From assembly GCA_048498555.1 (NCBI GenBank), contig JBEHXT010000004.1, positions 310,001 through 374,000 of the forward strand: DNA of 64,000 nucleotides, given 5' to 3'. The notes under the pieces are model-generated. The model was not told where the DNA came from. It searched no databases and saw only the letters and a list, made by a program, of their open reading frames with translations. A program made the position numbers and the translations under genes. Position 1 is the stretch's first letter. Every line of letters begins with the position of its first letter. Source of the DNA: Danxiaibacter sp048498555 (GTDB taxonomy: Bacteria; Bacteroidota; Bacteroidia; Chitinophagales; Chitinophagaceae). Shown one piece after another: positions 16,137-24,978 of this stretch.

Positions 16137-19100
16137 ATGAGCGCACTTGAAAATATTACGGGGAAGTTTAAAGAGTTTAAACCTACCTCCTGGGCCATTA
16201 AGAACAAGACATCTGTGTACTTGTTAATGCTGATAGTCAGCCTTTGGGGCCTCAATGTTTTTATTACCACACCCAAGGAGCAGTTTCCTGACGTGGTAAT
16301 ACCTACCATTTACGTACAAACGATTTATGTAGGTAACTCTCCAAAAGATATTGAGAACCTTGTTACGCGCCCCATCGAAAAACAGATAAAAGGTATTACA
16401 GGCGCCAAGATCAAAAAATTTACGAGTACATCCCAACAGGATTACTCAGCTATTATCGTTGAGTTCGATACAGAGGTAAAAACGGATATCGGCCTTCAGA
16501 AAGTGAAGGATGCTGTTGACAAAGCCAAACAGGATCTGCCAAATGATCTTACCCAGGAACCAACTGTTCTTGAAGTAAGCCTTTCGGATGTTCCTGTTAT
16601 GTATGTAAACATCAGCGGTAACTATGACCAGCAGCGCCTGAAAAAGTTTGCCGATGATATGAAGGACAGGCTGGAAGATCTTTCACAGATTAACCGTGTT
16701 GATATTGTTGGTGCACCTGAACGTGAGTTTCAGATTAACGTGGACAACTATCGCATGCAAAGTGCGGGTGTAACATTTGATGATATTGCCGGTGCAGTGG
16801 CGCGTGAGAATATGGATATTTCCGGCGGTTTGCTGGATGTGGGCAACATGAAGCGCAACCTTCAATTGAAGGGCCAGTTTAAAACGGCTTTTGATATAGA
16901 GAAAGTGGTGCTACGTAACAGCTCTGGTGCTCCGATTTATTTGAAGGACATTGCCACCATTAAAGACACCATTAAGGAAAGAGAAAGCTATGCCCGTTTA
17001 GATGGAAAGAATGTTGTTACGCTCAACATTATTAAACGCTCCGGTGAAAACCTAATTGAAACATCCGATCAAGTGCAGAAGGTTGTGGATGAAATGAAGG
17101 GCAGCCAATTCCCCAAAGACCTGGATGTTGTTATTACCGGTGACATGAGCACCAAAACAAAAACTTCTTTCAACGATCTTGTTAACTCTATCGTTATCGG
17201 CTTCGTACTTGTGTTGTTGATTCTGATGTTCTTCATGGGTGTAGTGAATGCGTTCTTTGTGGCGTTATCTGTACCACTGAGTATGTTCGTCGCGTTTATG
17301 TTTTTGCCGAGCGCCGAAATTATTATTGGGTCGCACGTAACGTTGAACTTTATCGTGCTGTTTGCCCTGCTCTTCGGGTTGGGTATTATTGTGGATGATG
17401 CCATTGTGGTTATTGAAAATACGCACCGCATATTTACACAAGGCAAGGGGCGCCTCAGCGCGCCGCGAAGCGCGATGATGGCTGCGGGCGAGGTATTTGT
17501 GCCGGTGCTTGCTGGTACGCTTACAACGCTGGCACCGTTCTTCCCGTTGTTGTTCTGGCCGGGTATTATTGGTAAGTTCATGATTTACTTACCTGCGATG
17601 CTGATCTTTACGTTGACTGCATCACTCATTGTGGCATTCATCATGAACCCCGTTTTTGCCGTAGACTTTATGTCACATGAAGAAGGTGAGAAGCAACCAA
17701 AATCAGCCATCTTTAAAAAGCCGATGTTCTGGATTACACTAGCAATTGGCGTGTTACTGGATGTTTTCAAATACCCATTCGCAGGCAACCTGCTAATTTG
17801 CCTTGTGCTGCTGGTGTTGCTATATCGTTACCTGCTAGATGATGTTATACATGCTTTTCAGCATCGCGCATTACCGTGGATCATGGGACATTATGAAGAC
17901 TTGTTGCGCTGGGCACTGAAAGGCTGGAGGCCGGTATGGTTGCTATTAGGAACATTCGGAATGCTTATATTCTCCTTCATGTTCTTTGGTGCAAGACAGG
18001 TTCCGGTTGTGTTCTTCCCCAAAGGAGACCCTAACCAGATCTATGTGTACATGAAGTTACCTGTAGGTACTGCTGTTGAGTACACTGATTCTGTTACGCG
18101 AATTCTGGAGAATCGTGTTTACAAGATTTTGAATATGGAGAACGGCAAGAAAAATCCACTAGTTGAAAGTGTGATCACCAACGTTGCAGTTGGTGCTGCC
18201 GACCCTAACAGCGGAGACAGAAGTACGCGTAGTGAGCTAGGCCGTATACAGGTTTCGTTTGTTGAATTTGAAAAACGCGAGGGAATACATACCCGTCCAT
18301 ACCTGGATAGCATCCGTAATGCCATGAAGGGAATTCCCGGTGCAGAAATTGGTGTTGACCAGGAAGCGAGCGGGCCTCCTACCGATCCTCCCGTTAACAT
18401 AGAAATAGCCAGTGAGGATTTTGATAACCTGATCAAAACTTCGGTTTCATTGAAGAATTATCTTGACTCATTGCAGGTGCCCGGAGTTGAGGAACTGAAG
18501 ATGGATGTTGACTTAAACAATCCGGAAATAACAGTTACTGTTGACCGTGAGCGTGCGTTGATAGAAGGCGTGTCTTCTGCGCAGATTGGGCAAACAATCA
18601 GAACGGCTTTGTTTGGACGTGAAGTGTCTAAGATCAAAGAAGGTAAAGAAGAATATAAGATACAATTACGCAATAATGAAATGCAGCGTAAAAACCTGGT
18701 AGAACTGCTGAACATGAAAGTGTTCTTTAGGGATATGGCCACGGGCGGCTTTAAAAACATACCAATCAGCAACCTGGTAAAAATTGATCTTACCAGTACG
18801 CTTGGTAGTGTTAAACGCAAAAACCAAAAACGTTTGATCACTTTAAGATCGAATGTACTTACCGGTTATACGCCTACAGCCGTTAACCAGGTTATAACAA
18901 GAGATATCGAAAACTTTAAAGGGAAGGCTGATGGTGTTACCATTAAGCAAACCGGTGAAGGAGAACAACAGGCTGAAACAGCAAGCTTCCTTGGTAACGC
19001 TTTATTGATTGCATTAATGCTTATCCTGTTCATACTGGTGTTACAATTCAACTCTATAAGCAAGGCGGTGATCATCTTAACTGAAATTGTCTTTAGTGTT

Positions 19101-19709
19101 ATTGGTGTGCTGTTAGGATTTTCAATCACAGGTATGGAAGTATCTGTTGTTATGACGGGTGTTGGTATTCTTGGTCTTGCAGGTATTGTTATTAAGAATG
19201 GTATCCTTGTGATTGAGTTTACTGAAGAGCTGCGAGGCAGAGGTTTGAAAACGAGAGAAGCAATTGTGCAGGCCGGTAAAACGCGTATCATTCCGGTACT
19301 CTTGACTGCGCTGGCAGTAATACTCGGCCTTATACCGTTGGCCGTTGGTTTTAACATCAACTTTGTTACGCTGTTTTCAGATTTGAATCCGCATATCTTC
19401 TTTGGTGGTGATAACGCAGTATTCTGGAAACCGCTTTCATGGACCATCATATTTGGTGTGATGTTCGCGTTCTTTATGACGCTGGTTATTGTACCGAGTA
19501 TGTACCTGATCGCTGAACGATTAAAGCGGCCGATGCGCAGAATATTTAAAGGAAGATGGGTGAGCATGGCAGGCATTCCGCCACTTACTGTAATATTCTT
19601 CATCATGATATTTATAACCATGTTCGTTCATCGCTTTAGTGTGGCCCGCCGCAGAAGAAAGCTGGTTGGCGAAAAGGTGAACGATGCTTTCATGGGCAGC
19701 TGGTTCTAG
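16137..19709 (+). CDS. RND family efflux pump, inner-membrane permease
   Basis: A 1190-residue proton-driven exporter of the AcrB/HAE superfamily. TM1 is near residues 27-45, followed by the large periplasmic porter domain. The proton-relay region of TM4 is present as GLGIIVDDAIVVIENTHR (two adjacent Asp), and the second half repeats it as AGIVIKNGILVIEFTEE. The protein is about 130 residues longer than usual: two extra hydrophobic segments (FWITLAIGVLLDVF and LLICLVLLVLLYRYLL) lie between TM6 and TM7, and a further segment (TVIFFIMIFITMFVH) follows TM12. It closes the TetR-TolC-adaptor operon; the substrate is unknown. Confidence 0.92.
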   Translation: MSALENITGKFKEFKPTSWAIKNKTSVYLLMLIVSLWGLNVFITTPKEQFPDVVIPTIYVQTIYVGNSPKDIENLVTRPIEKQIKGITGAKIKKFTSTSQQDYSAIIVEFDTEVKTDIGLQKVKDAVDKAKQDLPNDLTQEPTVLEVSLSDVPVMYVNISGNYDQQRLKKFADDMKDRLEDLSQINRVDIVGAPEREFQINVDNYRMQSAGVTFDDIAGAVARENMDISGGLLDVGNMKRNLQLKGQFKTAFDIEKVVLRNSSGAPIYLKDIATIKDTIKERESYARLDGKNVVTLNIIKRSGENLIETSDQVQKVVDEMKGSQFPKDLDVVITGDMSTKTKTSFNDLVNSIVIGFVLVLLILMFFMGVVNAFFVALSVPLSMFVAFMFLPSAEIIIGSHVTLNFIVLFALLFGLGIIVDDAIVVIENTHRIFTQGKGRLSAPRSAMMAAGEVFVPVLAGTLTTLAPFFPLLFWPGIIGKFMIYLPAMLIFTLTASLIVAFIMNPVFAVDFMSHEEGEKQPKSAIFKKPMFWITLAIGVLLDVFKYPFAGNLLICLVLLVLLYRYLLDDVIHAFQHRALPWIMGHYEDLLRWALKGWRPVWLLLGTFGMLIFSFMFFGARQVPVVFFPKGDPNQIYVYMKLPVGTAVEYTDSVTRILENRVYKILNMENGKKNPLVESVITNVAVGAADPNSGDRSTRSELGRIQVSFVEFEKREGIHTRPYLDSIRNAMKGIPGAEIGVDQEASGPPTDPPVNIEIASEDFDNLIKTSVSLKNYLDSLQVPGVEELKMDVDLNNPEITVTVDRERALIEGVSSAQIGQTIRTALFGREVSKIKEGKEEYKIQLRNNEMQRKNLVELLNMKVFFRDMATGGFKNIPISNLVKIDLTSTLGSVKRKNQKRLITLRSNVLTGYTPTAVNQVITRDIENFKGKADGVTIKQTGEGEQQAETASFLGNALLIALMLILFILVLQFNSISKAVIILTEIVFSVIGVLLGFSITGMEVSVVMTGVGILGLAGIVIKNGILVIEFTEELRGRGLKTREAIVQAGKTRIIPVLLTALAVILGLIPLAVGFNINFVTLFSDLNPHIFFGGDNAVFWKPLSWTIIFGVMFAFFMTLVIVPSMYLIAERLKRPMRRIFKGRWVSMAGIPPLTVIFFIMIFITMFVHRFSVARRRRKLVGEKVNDAFMGSWF

Positions 19710-19844
19710 AAGCTTTGAGCTATAAGCTAAGAGCTTATCCGAACGAATAGTGAAGCGAATGAAAATAATAGAAAGAGGCCAGTCTTAAATGCTTTGGATT
19801 TGAGGCTTGAATCTTAAACGATACAGTTGGTTTTGGTTGAAATG

Positions 19845-19882
19845 TGTGCCGCCTTCTTAATTGAGGGTGGCATACTTGTTTT
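19845..19882 (+). terminator. Terminator of the efflux operon
   Basis: Stem TGTGCCGCC (19845-19853) with GGTGGCATA (19866-19874), two G-U pairs, followed by a T-rich stretch. Confidence 0.6.
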
Positions 19883-19918
19883 AGCTTTAAGCTATAAGCA
19901 ATTAGCTATAAGCTGATC
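19882..19918. repeat. Degenerate AGCTATAAGC intergenic repeat
   Basis: A run of AGCTTTAAGC, AGCTATAAGC, AATTAGCTATAAGC and AGCTGATC words. The related tracts are 19710-19738, 27301-27332, 61238-61251 and 61321-61354. Confidence 0.5.
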
Positions 19919-20011
19919 TAAGCGAAGATTGAAACAAAAATAAAATACCACCATGGTTCGAGTCTCTCGAACCATATTGTAACACACCCCGTAAAACAAT
20001 TAATTAATACA

Positions 20012-20039
20012 ATAAAAAAGACCGCTTTTCAGCGGCCTT
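20012..20039 (-). terminator. Terminator of the DUF892 gene
   Basis: On the minus strand, AAGGCCGCT-GAAA-AGCGGTCTT (one wobble pair) is followed by a run of Ts. It lies 50 bases beyond the stop codon. Confidence 0.7.
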
Positions 20040-20088
20040 AAATTTACACGTGGGAATAGGAAATATCTTATATACCAGACATCGCCAT

Positions 20089-20631
20089 TTATTCGTGCAT
20101 AGCTTCTTCATTAATCATAGTCTCTGCTATCTTAGTGAGATTGGCATCTGTTTCCTTTTCTTCGCTTAATGTCTGCTCTAATAATTTAGCAATGTCACTG
20201 TGGCCCATTGTTTTAGCAAAAGTTGCCAATGTACCATAGGATGCTATTTCATAATGTTCCACTTTCTGGGCTGCAGAAATTAATGCTGCATCTCTCACGC
20301 TTGAACCATCTTCGGTATCTTCCTTCAATTCTTCAGCTTCTTGTATAAGGCCTTCCATTGCAGGGCATTTCTTTCCTACAGGTTTCATTTCCAATAATTC
20401 AAATACCTGCTCCAGGCGTTGCACATGGCCTTCTGTTTGCGCATGATGTGCTGCAAATGCGCTTGCCAGTTCTTCAGAACTGGCAGCTTTCTGCATTTTG
20501 GTCAATGCTTTTACCAGTGCCTTTTCTGCCCAATAAATATCTTTTACCTCATCAACAAATAGTTTGTGGAATTCGGAATTTTTCATTGAATCACTCATAT
20601 TATTTCCGTTTCCATTTGTTGCATTTTTCAT
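20089..20631 (-). CDS. DUF892 (YciE/YciF-like) ferritin-fold protein
   Basis: A 180-residue helical protein of the DUF892 family, related to the ferritin-like stress proteins YciE and YciF. Visible blocks are FVDEVKDIYWAEKALVKALTKM (about 28-49), HHAQTEGHVQRLEQVFELL (about 63-81) and the third and fourth helices with KVEHYEIASYGTLATFAKTMG (about 122-142), carrying the Glu and His residues expected to bind a di-iron centre. The physiological role is unknown; induction by osmotic or oxidative stress is known for homologues. The start could also be an internal ATG a few codons later. It is a single-gene unit with its own terminator. Confidence 0.85.
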   Translation of the reverse strand: MKNATNGNGNNMSDSMKNSEFHKLFVDEVKDIYWAEKALVKALTKMQKAASSEELASAFAAHHAQTEGHVQRLEQVFELLEMKPVGKKCPAMEGLIQEAEELKEDTEDGSSVRDAALISAAQKVEHYEIASYGTLATFAKTMGHSDIAKLLEQTLSEEKETDANLTKIAETMINEEAMHE

Positions 20632-20788
20632 AACAAATAAGTTTTAAGATTTGACAATGATCGTTTCACTAATTGCTGCAAAAATGCCGCCTGATGTGCC
20701 GCTTACTTAAAACATGCTTAGGCTGTGTTGCACTTTATTCCGCATGAGTTGCAGATTACATTCATTGATGAATTAATTCCTCAAAGCA

Positions 20789-20820
20789 AGTGCGAAGTAC
20801 GAACTATGAAGTATGAACTT
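20789..20820. repeat. Degenerate GAAGTACG-type intergenic repeat
   Basis: Series of GCGAAGTACGAACTATGAAG words, the same family as 9204-9234 and 27241-27270. Confidence 0.5.
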
Positions 20821-20855
20821 TCTATCTTTGAACAGATTCTGTTAGTGTGACATCA

Positions 20856-20873
20856 AAACCGCAACACCGGTTT
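20856..20873 (-). terminator. Weak terminator of the dipeptidase gene
   Basis: A 6-bp stem AAACCG / CGGTTT with a 6-base loop, ending in Ts on the minus strand, 11 bases past the stop. Confidence 0.4.
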
Positions 20874-20883
20874 ATCTCAAGGT

Positions 20884-22041
20884 TTATTTGGCGCTGGCTT
20901 TAAGTACGCGCAGGAAATTGCCACCGAGTATTTTTTTGATTTCTTTTTTACTGTACCCTCTTGCCATAAGTTCTTTAGTTATCAGCGGATATGTTGTTAC
21001 ATCAAACAATTGTTGCGGGGGAAGGCTAATTCCATCAAAGTCCGAACCAAGGCCAACGTAGTCAACGCCAACAAGTTTTACTATATAATCAAGGTGGTCG
21101 AATAACAATGAAAATGGCGCCTTGATTTTCTCAACTTCAGCTGTGTATTTTTTATTCAATATGCTGTCTAACTGATCCGGGGTTACTTTTTTGATCGAAT
21201 CAATTTCATTCTTATGCAAGGCAAGGAATGCGTTATATTTTGTCTGAAAGCTACTATCAAGAAAACCTGAGAAAAAATTCAACTGAATGACACCGCCATT
21301 TTGGGCAACAGCTTTAATCTGATCATCTTTTAAATTCCTGAATACCGGGCACAAATTATATACACAACTATGTGAAACAAGTATCGGCTTCGAACTCACT
21401 GCTATAGCATCTTTAAACGTCTGCTCACCCACATGGCTAAGGTCCACCATCATTCCCAATTCATTCATTCGCCTAACAATATTCTTCCCTTTCTCACTCA
21501 ACCCCTTTGGCTGATGTAGCAATGAGTCTGTTGTTTCCTCCATTGCAGATGTTGCCCACGGGTTTGAATTATTCCAGGTTAACGTCATATAACATACACC
21601 ACGTTTATGAAGGCTGTCTAATTTCTGCATATCATCCTCTATCATATGGCCACCTTCTACACCTATCATTGCCGCAAGCTTATGTTGTTTAACTGCTTTT
21701 TTCACGTCACTATATGTTCTGGCTATCATCATTGAGGAGGTGTTTCTTGCAGCCCATGCATATAAGGTGTCAATTTCACGGTTTGCCCAGGCAAACGGCT
21801 GCGGCTGCTTGCCATCACACCAAATAGAAAAAACCTGCACATCTACTCCTCCGGTTTTCATTCGATGGAGATCGCTATGCGTTTTGCCAGTTAAGTCGTC
21901 ATCAAAATGGTAGCCTTTTTCAATACATGTTGAAATAATATCATTGTGCGTGTCCGCAAGAATAGCCTTCTCGTTTAATTTCTTGTAAGACTGGGCGAAT
22001 GCAAACCGGAACAGAAGGAGAAAAATAAGCAGGTACTTCAT
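20884..22041 (-). CDS. Membrane dipeptidase, peptidase family M19
   Basis: A 385-residue zinc dipeptidase with a signal peptide (1-16, ending FAFAQ), so it is exported. It has the renal-dipeptidase fold markers: ADTHNDI near residue 31 (metal-binding His and Asp), MIGVEGGHMIEDD (bridging Glu), DLSHVGEQTF and ILVSHSCVYNLCP (zinc His residues), and YVGLGSDFDGIS near the end. It would cleave dipeptides, including possible D-amino-acid dipeptides, in the periplasm. A near-consensus -7 box (TATCTTTC on the minus strand at 22066-22073) lies 24 bases upstream of the start. Confidence 0.9.
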   Translation of the reverse strand: MKYLLIFLLLFRFAFAQSYKKLNEKAILADTHNDIISTCIEKGYHFDDDLTGKTHSDLHRMKTGGVDVQVFSIWCDGKQPQPFAWANREIDTLYAWAARNTSSMMIARTYSDVKKAVKQHKLAAMIGVEGGHMIEDDMQKLDSLHKRGVCYMTLTWNNSNPWATSAMEETTDSLLHQPKGLSEKGKNIVRRMNELGMMVDLSHVGEQTFKDAIAVSSKPILVSHSCVYNLCPVFRNLKDDQIKAVAQNGGVIQLNFFSGFLDSSFQTKYNAFLALHKNEIDSIKKVTPDQLDSILNKKYTAEVEKIKAPFSLLFDHLDYIVKLVGVDYVGLGSDFDGISLPPQQLFDVTTYPLITKELMARGYSKKEIKKILGGNFLRVLKASAK

Positions 22042-22152
22042 CCGTTAATGTTTTGGCATGATAATGAAAGATAGCTAATATTCGTTTTTGTCGCGGGCGT
22101 ATATTACAAAATAGCTGATTAAATAAGTAGTTTAATGTTTTTGGCTGAGGGT

Positions 22153-22160
22153 TATCTTTG
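22153..22160 (+). promoter_or_regulatory. -7 box of comB, 5 bases before the start
   Basis: TATCTTTG, a perfect TAnnTTTG match, followed by CACCC and then ATG 22166. The spacing implies a leaderless or nearly leaderless message. Confidence 0.65.
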
Positions 22161-22165
22161 CACCC

Positions 22166-22888
22166 ATGCAAAATAAACCTACAATTCACACAATATTGTC
22201 CCCATCACTCCTCAAGCTTTATAATGTTTCAGACAGTATTGTTGTGATCATTGATGTGTTCAGGGCTACGTCAACAATTGCGACGGCATTATTTAACGGG
22301 GCTGACAAGGTTATTCCGGTATCAAGTGTAGAAGATTGTGTTACCATTGGGCGTAACCTTAATGCAATAACGGCCGGAGAAAGAGATGGAAAAATAATTG
22401 AAGGATTACAGCACGGTAATTCCCCAGCCGAATACCCAAGAAGTTTTATTGAAAACAAAACATTGGTACTCACCACCACCAATGGCACCAAGCTACTGCA
22501 TATGGCGCTTGATAATGGTGCGTCTGAAGTGATTACCGGTTCTTTTCCAAATATCTCTGCGGTTTGTGATCATCTGGTTAGCCTTAAAAAGAATGTCATT
22601 CTTGGATGCTCTGCATGGAAGGATAAGTTCAATATGGAAGACACACTTTTTGCCGGCGCGGTAATCAGCAGAATAAAAGAACATTTCACCATTCATTGCG
22701 ACAGCAGCCTTATGGCAGAAGACATGTATCATCTGCATAAAAATGACCTATACAGCTTTATCCGCAAAACCACACACTGGCACAGGCTTGCAGCTTACGG
22801 CTTAGAAAGTGATCTTGAATATTGTGTTACTGAAGATGTTGCCAACGTATTGCCTTTGTATAAAAACAGTGCACTGGTGAGAGGGTAA
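22166..22888 (+). CDS. comB: 2-phosphosulfolactate phosphatase family protein
   Basis: A 240-residue cytoplasmic protein of the ComB family (PF04029). Key blocks are VVIIDVFRATSTIATALFNGADKVIPV (26-52), ERDGKIIEGLQHGNSPAEYP (72-91) and LVLTTTNGTKLL (about 99-110). In methanogens and some bacteria ComB removes phosphate from 2-phosphosulfolactate on the way to coenzyme M, a Mg-dependent reaction. No other coenzyme M gene lies nearby, and this type of organism is not expected to make it, so the true substrate may be sulfolactate or another phosphate ester. Despite the symbol it is unrelated to competence. It is a single-gene unit. Confidence 0.88.
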   Translation: MQNKPTIHTILSPSLLKLYNVSDSIVVIIDVFRATSTIATALFNGADKVIPVSSVEDCVTIGRNLNAITAGERDGKIIEGLQHGNSPAEYPRSFIENKTLVLTTTNGTKLLHMALDNGASEVITGSFPNISAVCDHLVSLKKNVILGCSAWKDKFNMEDTLFAGAVISRIKEHFTIHCDSSLMAEDMYHLHKNDLYSFIRKTTHWHRLAAYGLESDLEYCVTEDVANVLPLYKNSALVRG

Positions 22889-22920
22889 GTGATACTTGAG
22901 GTAAGAAACGAAAATCATTA

Positions 22921-22963
22921 ATAGAGAAAGCCATGAGACATTTTGTTTCATGGCTTTCTCTAT
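22921..22963. terminator. Bidirectional hairpin between comB and acs
   Basis: A perfect stem of about 16 bp (ATAGAGAAAGCCATGA with its complement) around an 11-base loop. It lies between convergent genes; neither side has a strong T tract. Confidence 0.55.
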
Positions 22964-23055
22964 GGAATAATACGATTGGTAAATTTTAGAACTACACAAT
23001 ACCCGTGCGAACGTACTATCTGTATGAGCCCGCATCCAGAAACGTAAATCTTACA

Positions 23056-24978
23056 TTACAGCTTGCCATTCTTTATCTCTTCCACAACCCCAGGATCTAA
23101 CAGCGTTGATGTGTCGCCGATATTTTCCATTTCATTTTCTGCGATCTTGCGAAGAATGCGGCGCATAATTTTACCGCTTCTTGTTTTAGGCAAGCCGCTT
23201 ACAAACTGGATCTTGTCTGGTTTTGCAATTGGCCCGATAATGCGGGTCACTGTCTGTAATATATTCTGACGTTGCAGGTTATCATCACCATGGCCACCAT
23301 TATATATTACAAAGGCGTAAATGCCCTGGCCTTTAATATCATGCGGATATCCAACAACAGCACTTTCAACAACACCAGCGTGCATGTTAATGGCATTTTC
23401 AACTTCAGCAGTCCCAATACGGTGGCCACTTACATTTAATACATCATCCACACGTCCGGTAATGCGATAGTTGCCTTGTTCATCTCTCAATGCGCCATCA
23501 CCTGTAAAATACAGTTCAGGATATGTGCTGAAATAATTCTTTTTGCAACGTTCATGATCTCCCCACGTAGTCCTAAGTATTGCCGGCCAGGGCGCTTTTA
23601 TACAAAGGTTTCCTTTAAACTCACCGTCAACAGCTTCGGTGATTTCCACGCCGCGGTCATCAACCAAAACAGGCTGTACACCTGGCAAAGGAAGTGTTGC
23701 CCAACTTGGCTTGGAAGGCGTAATGCCGGCCATGTTCGAGATAAGCATACCCCCTGTTTCTGTTTGCCACCATGTATCTACAATAGGGCATTTCCCTTTA
23801 CCCACGTGCTCGTCAAACCAATGCCAGGCTTCTTCATTGATAGGTTCACCAACAGTTCCCAGTGTTTTCAGGGAAGAAAGTTTCTTTCCCTGCAATGGCC
23901 CTAAACCAAAGCCCATCAAGCTTCGGATAGCTGTTGGAGCTGTATATAAAATATTCACACTAAACTTGTCAACAATGTCCCATAAACGTCCCGCGTCAGG
24001 ATACGTGGGCACACCTTCAAACATTAACGTAGTACCACCCGCGCTTAAGGGGCCATACACTATGTAACTATGCCCAGTGATCCATCCAATATCTGCCGTA
24101 CAGAAATGAATATCGCCTGGTTGGTATTGAAACACATTCACAAAGGTGTAATTGGTGTAAACCATATAACCTCCGCATGTGTGGACAACGCCTTTGGGCT
24201 TTCCTGTGGAGCCTGATGTGTATAGAATAAACAAAGGGTCTTCTGCATCCATTTCTTCAGCCGGGCAAGAGAACATACCAAGTGTTTCTACCTTTTTCAC
24301 TTCATCTTCCCACCACACATCACGACCTTTCAACATGCTCACCGGAGTTCTTGTGCGGGTACAAACAATTACACGTTTAACAAACCTGCATCCGATTAAA
24401 GCATCGTCAATCACGTTCTTTAACGGAATATCTTTTTGTCCGCGATATGCGCCGTCACAAGTAACAATATATTCGGCCTGTGCATCCAGTAACCTATCTG
24501 CGATGCTTTGTGCAGAAAAGCCACCAAATATTACGGAATGAATTGCGCCAATTCGCGCGCAGGCAAGTACTGCAATTGCCAGCTCGGGAATCATACCCAT
24601 ATAAATACAAACACGATCGCCTTTTTTAACGCCGTTGTTTTTAAGTACGTTGGCAAACTGGCAAACTTTATAGTGCAGGTCTTTATAAGTAAGTACGCGA
24701 TGGTGTTCTTCGGGATCATTAGGTTCCCATATAATTGCGGGCCTGTTGGCAAGCTCTTTCAAATGCCTGTCCAGGCAGTTTTCCGTAATATTCAGCTTGG
24801 CATTTTTGAACCATTCTATTTTAGGTTCTGAAAAATTCCATTCCAATACTTTATCCCATTTTCTTCTCCATTGAAAATGGCTGGCAACATCTGCCCAAAA
24901 ATTCTCAGGACTCTCAATACTCTGCTTGTAAGCCTGTTGATAAGCTTCAAGTGATTTGATCTGATAAGGATATGACAT
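23056..24978 (-). CDS. acs: Acetyl-CoA synthetase
   Basis: A 640-residue cytoplasmic AMP-forming ligase converting acetate, ATP and CoA to acetyl-CoA. It has the N-terminal ACAS domain (about 20-80), the AMP-binding motif YTSGSTGKPKGVVHT (about 253-267), the adenine-site block DTWWQTETGG (about 397-406), the hinge and GRVDDVLNVSGHR region, and the C-terminal PKTRSGKIMRRIL (about 605-617), whose lysine is the target of regulatory acetylation in homologues. The length is normal. It is divergent from the MHS transporter gene, with 316 bases between them, which suggests uptake of acetate or a related organic acid, though this is inference. Confidence 0.95.
   Translation of the reverse strand: MSYPYQIKSLEAYQQAYKQSIESPENFWADVASHFQWRRKWDKVLEWNFSEPKIEWFKNAKLNITENCLDRHLKELANRPAIIWEPNDPEEHHRVLTYKDLHYKVCQFANVLKNNGVKKGDRVCIYMGMIPELAIAVLACARIGAIHSVIFGGFSAQSIADRLLDAQAEYIVTCDGAYRGQKDIPLKNVIDDALIGCRFVKRVIVCTRTRTPVSMLKGRDVWWEDEVKKVETLGMFSCPAEEMDAEDPLFILYTSGSTGKPKGVVHTCGGYMVYTNYTFVNVFQYQPGDIHFCTADIGWITGHSYIVYGPLSAGGTTLMFEGVPTYPDAGRLWDIVDKFSVNILYTAPTAIRSLMGFGLGPLQGKKLSSLKTLGTVGEPINEEAWHWFDEHVGKGKCPIVDTWWQTETGGMLISNMAGITPSKPSWATLPLPGVQPVLVDDRGVEITEAVDGEFKGNLCIKAPWPAILRTTWGDHERCKKNYFSTYPELYFTGDGALRDEQGNYRITGRVDDVLNVSGHRIGTAEVENAINMHAGVVESAVVGYPHDIKGQGIYAFVIYNGGHGDDNLQRQNILQTVTRIIGPIAKPDKIQFVSGLPKTRSGKIMRRILRKIAENEMENIGDTSTLLDPGVVEEIKNGKL

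Larger units (their letters stand above)
19710..20011. other. Intergenic stretch with repeats and hairpins, no gene
   Basis: Contains AGCTATAAGC-type repeats at 19710-19738 and 19882-19918, the pump terminator, and a perfect hairpin at 19953-19975 (ATGGTTCGAG / CTCGAACCAT, loop TCT). The hairpin has no T tract, so it is not an obvious terminator. Confidence 0.45.

Noticed and set aside
17069..17581. A 170-codon minus-strand frame inside the RND pump gene, and longer ones at 18119-18841 and 18866-19621
   Set aside because: They lie wholly within a clear coding gene on the other strand, show no recognisable domain, and have low-complexity Ser/Thr/Ile-rich composition typical of antisense frames.
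19953..19975. Resemblance of GGTTCGAGTC to a tRNA T-arm
   Set aside because: No acceptor, D or anticodon stems can be folded around it; the stem-loop geometry is a simple inverted repeat.
22166..22888. ComB as a DNA-uptake competence protein
   Set aside because: The sequence matches the phosphosulfolactate phosphatase family; the shared symbol is a coincidence.
23476..24831. Several plus-strand frames of 107-142 codons within acs
   Set aside because: All are shadows of the acetyl-CoA synthetase gene.
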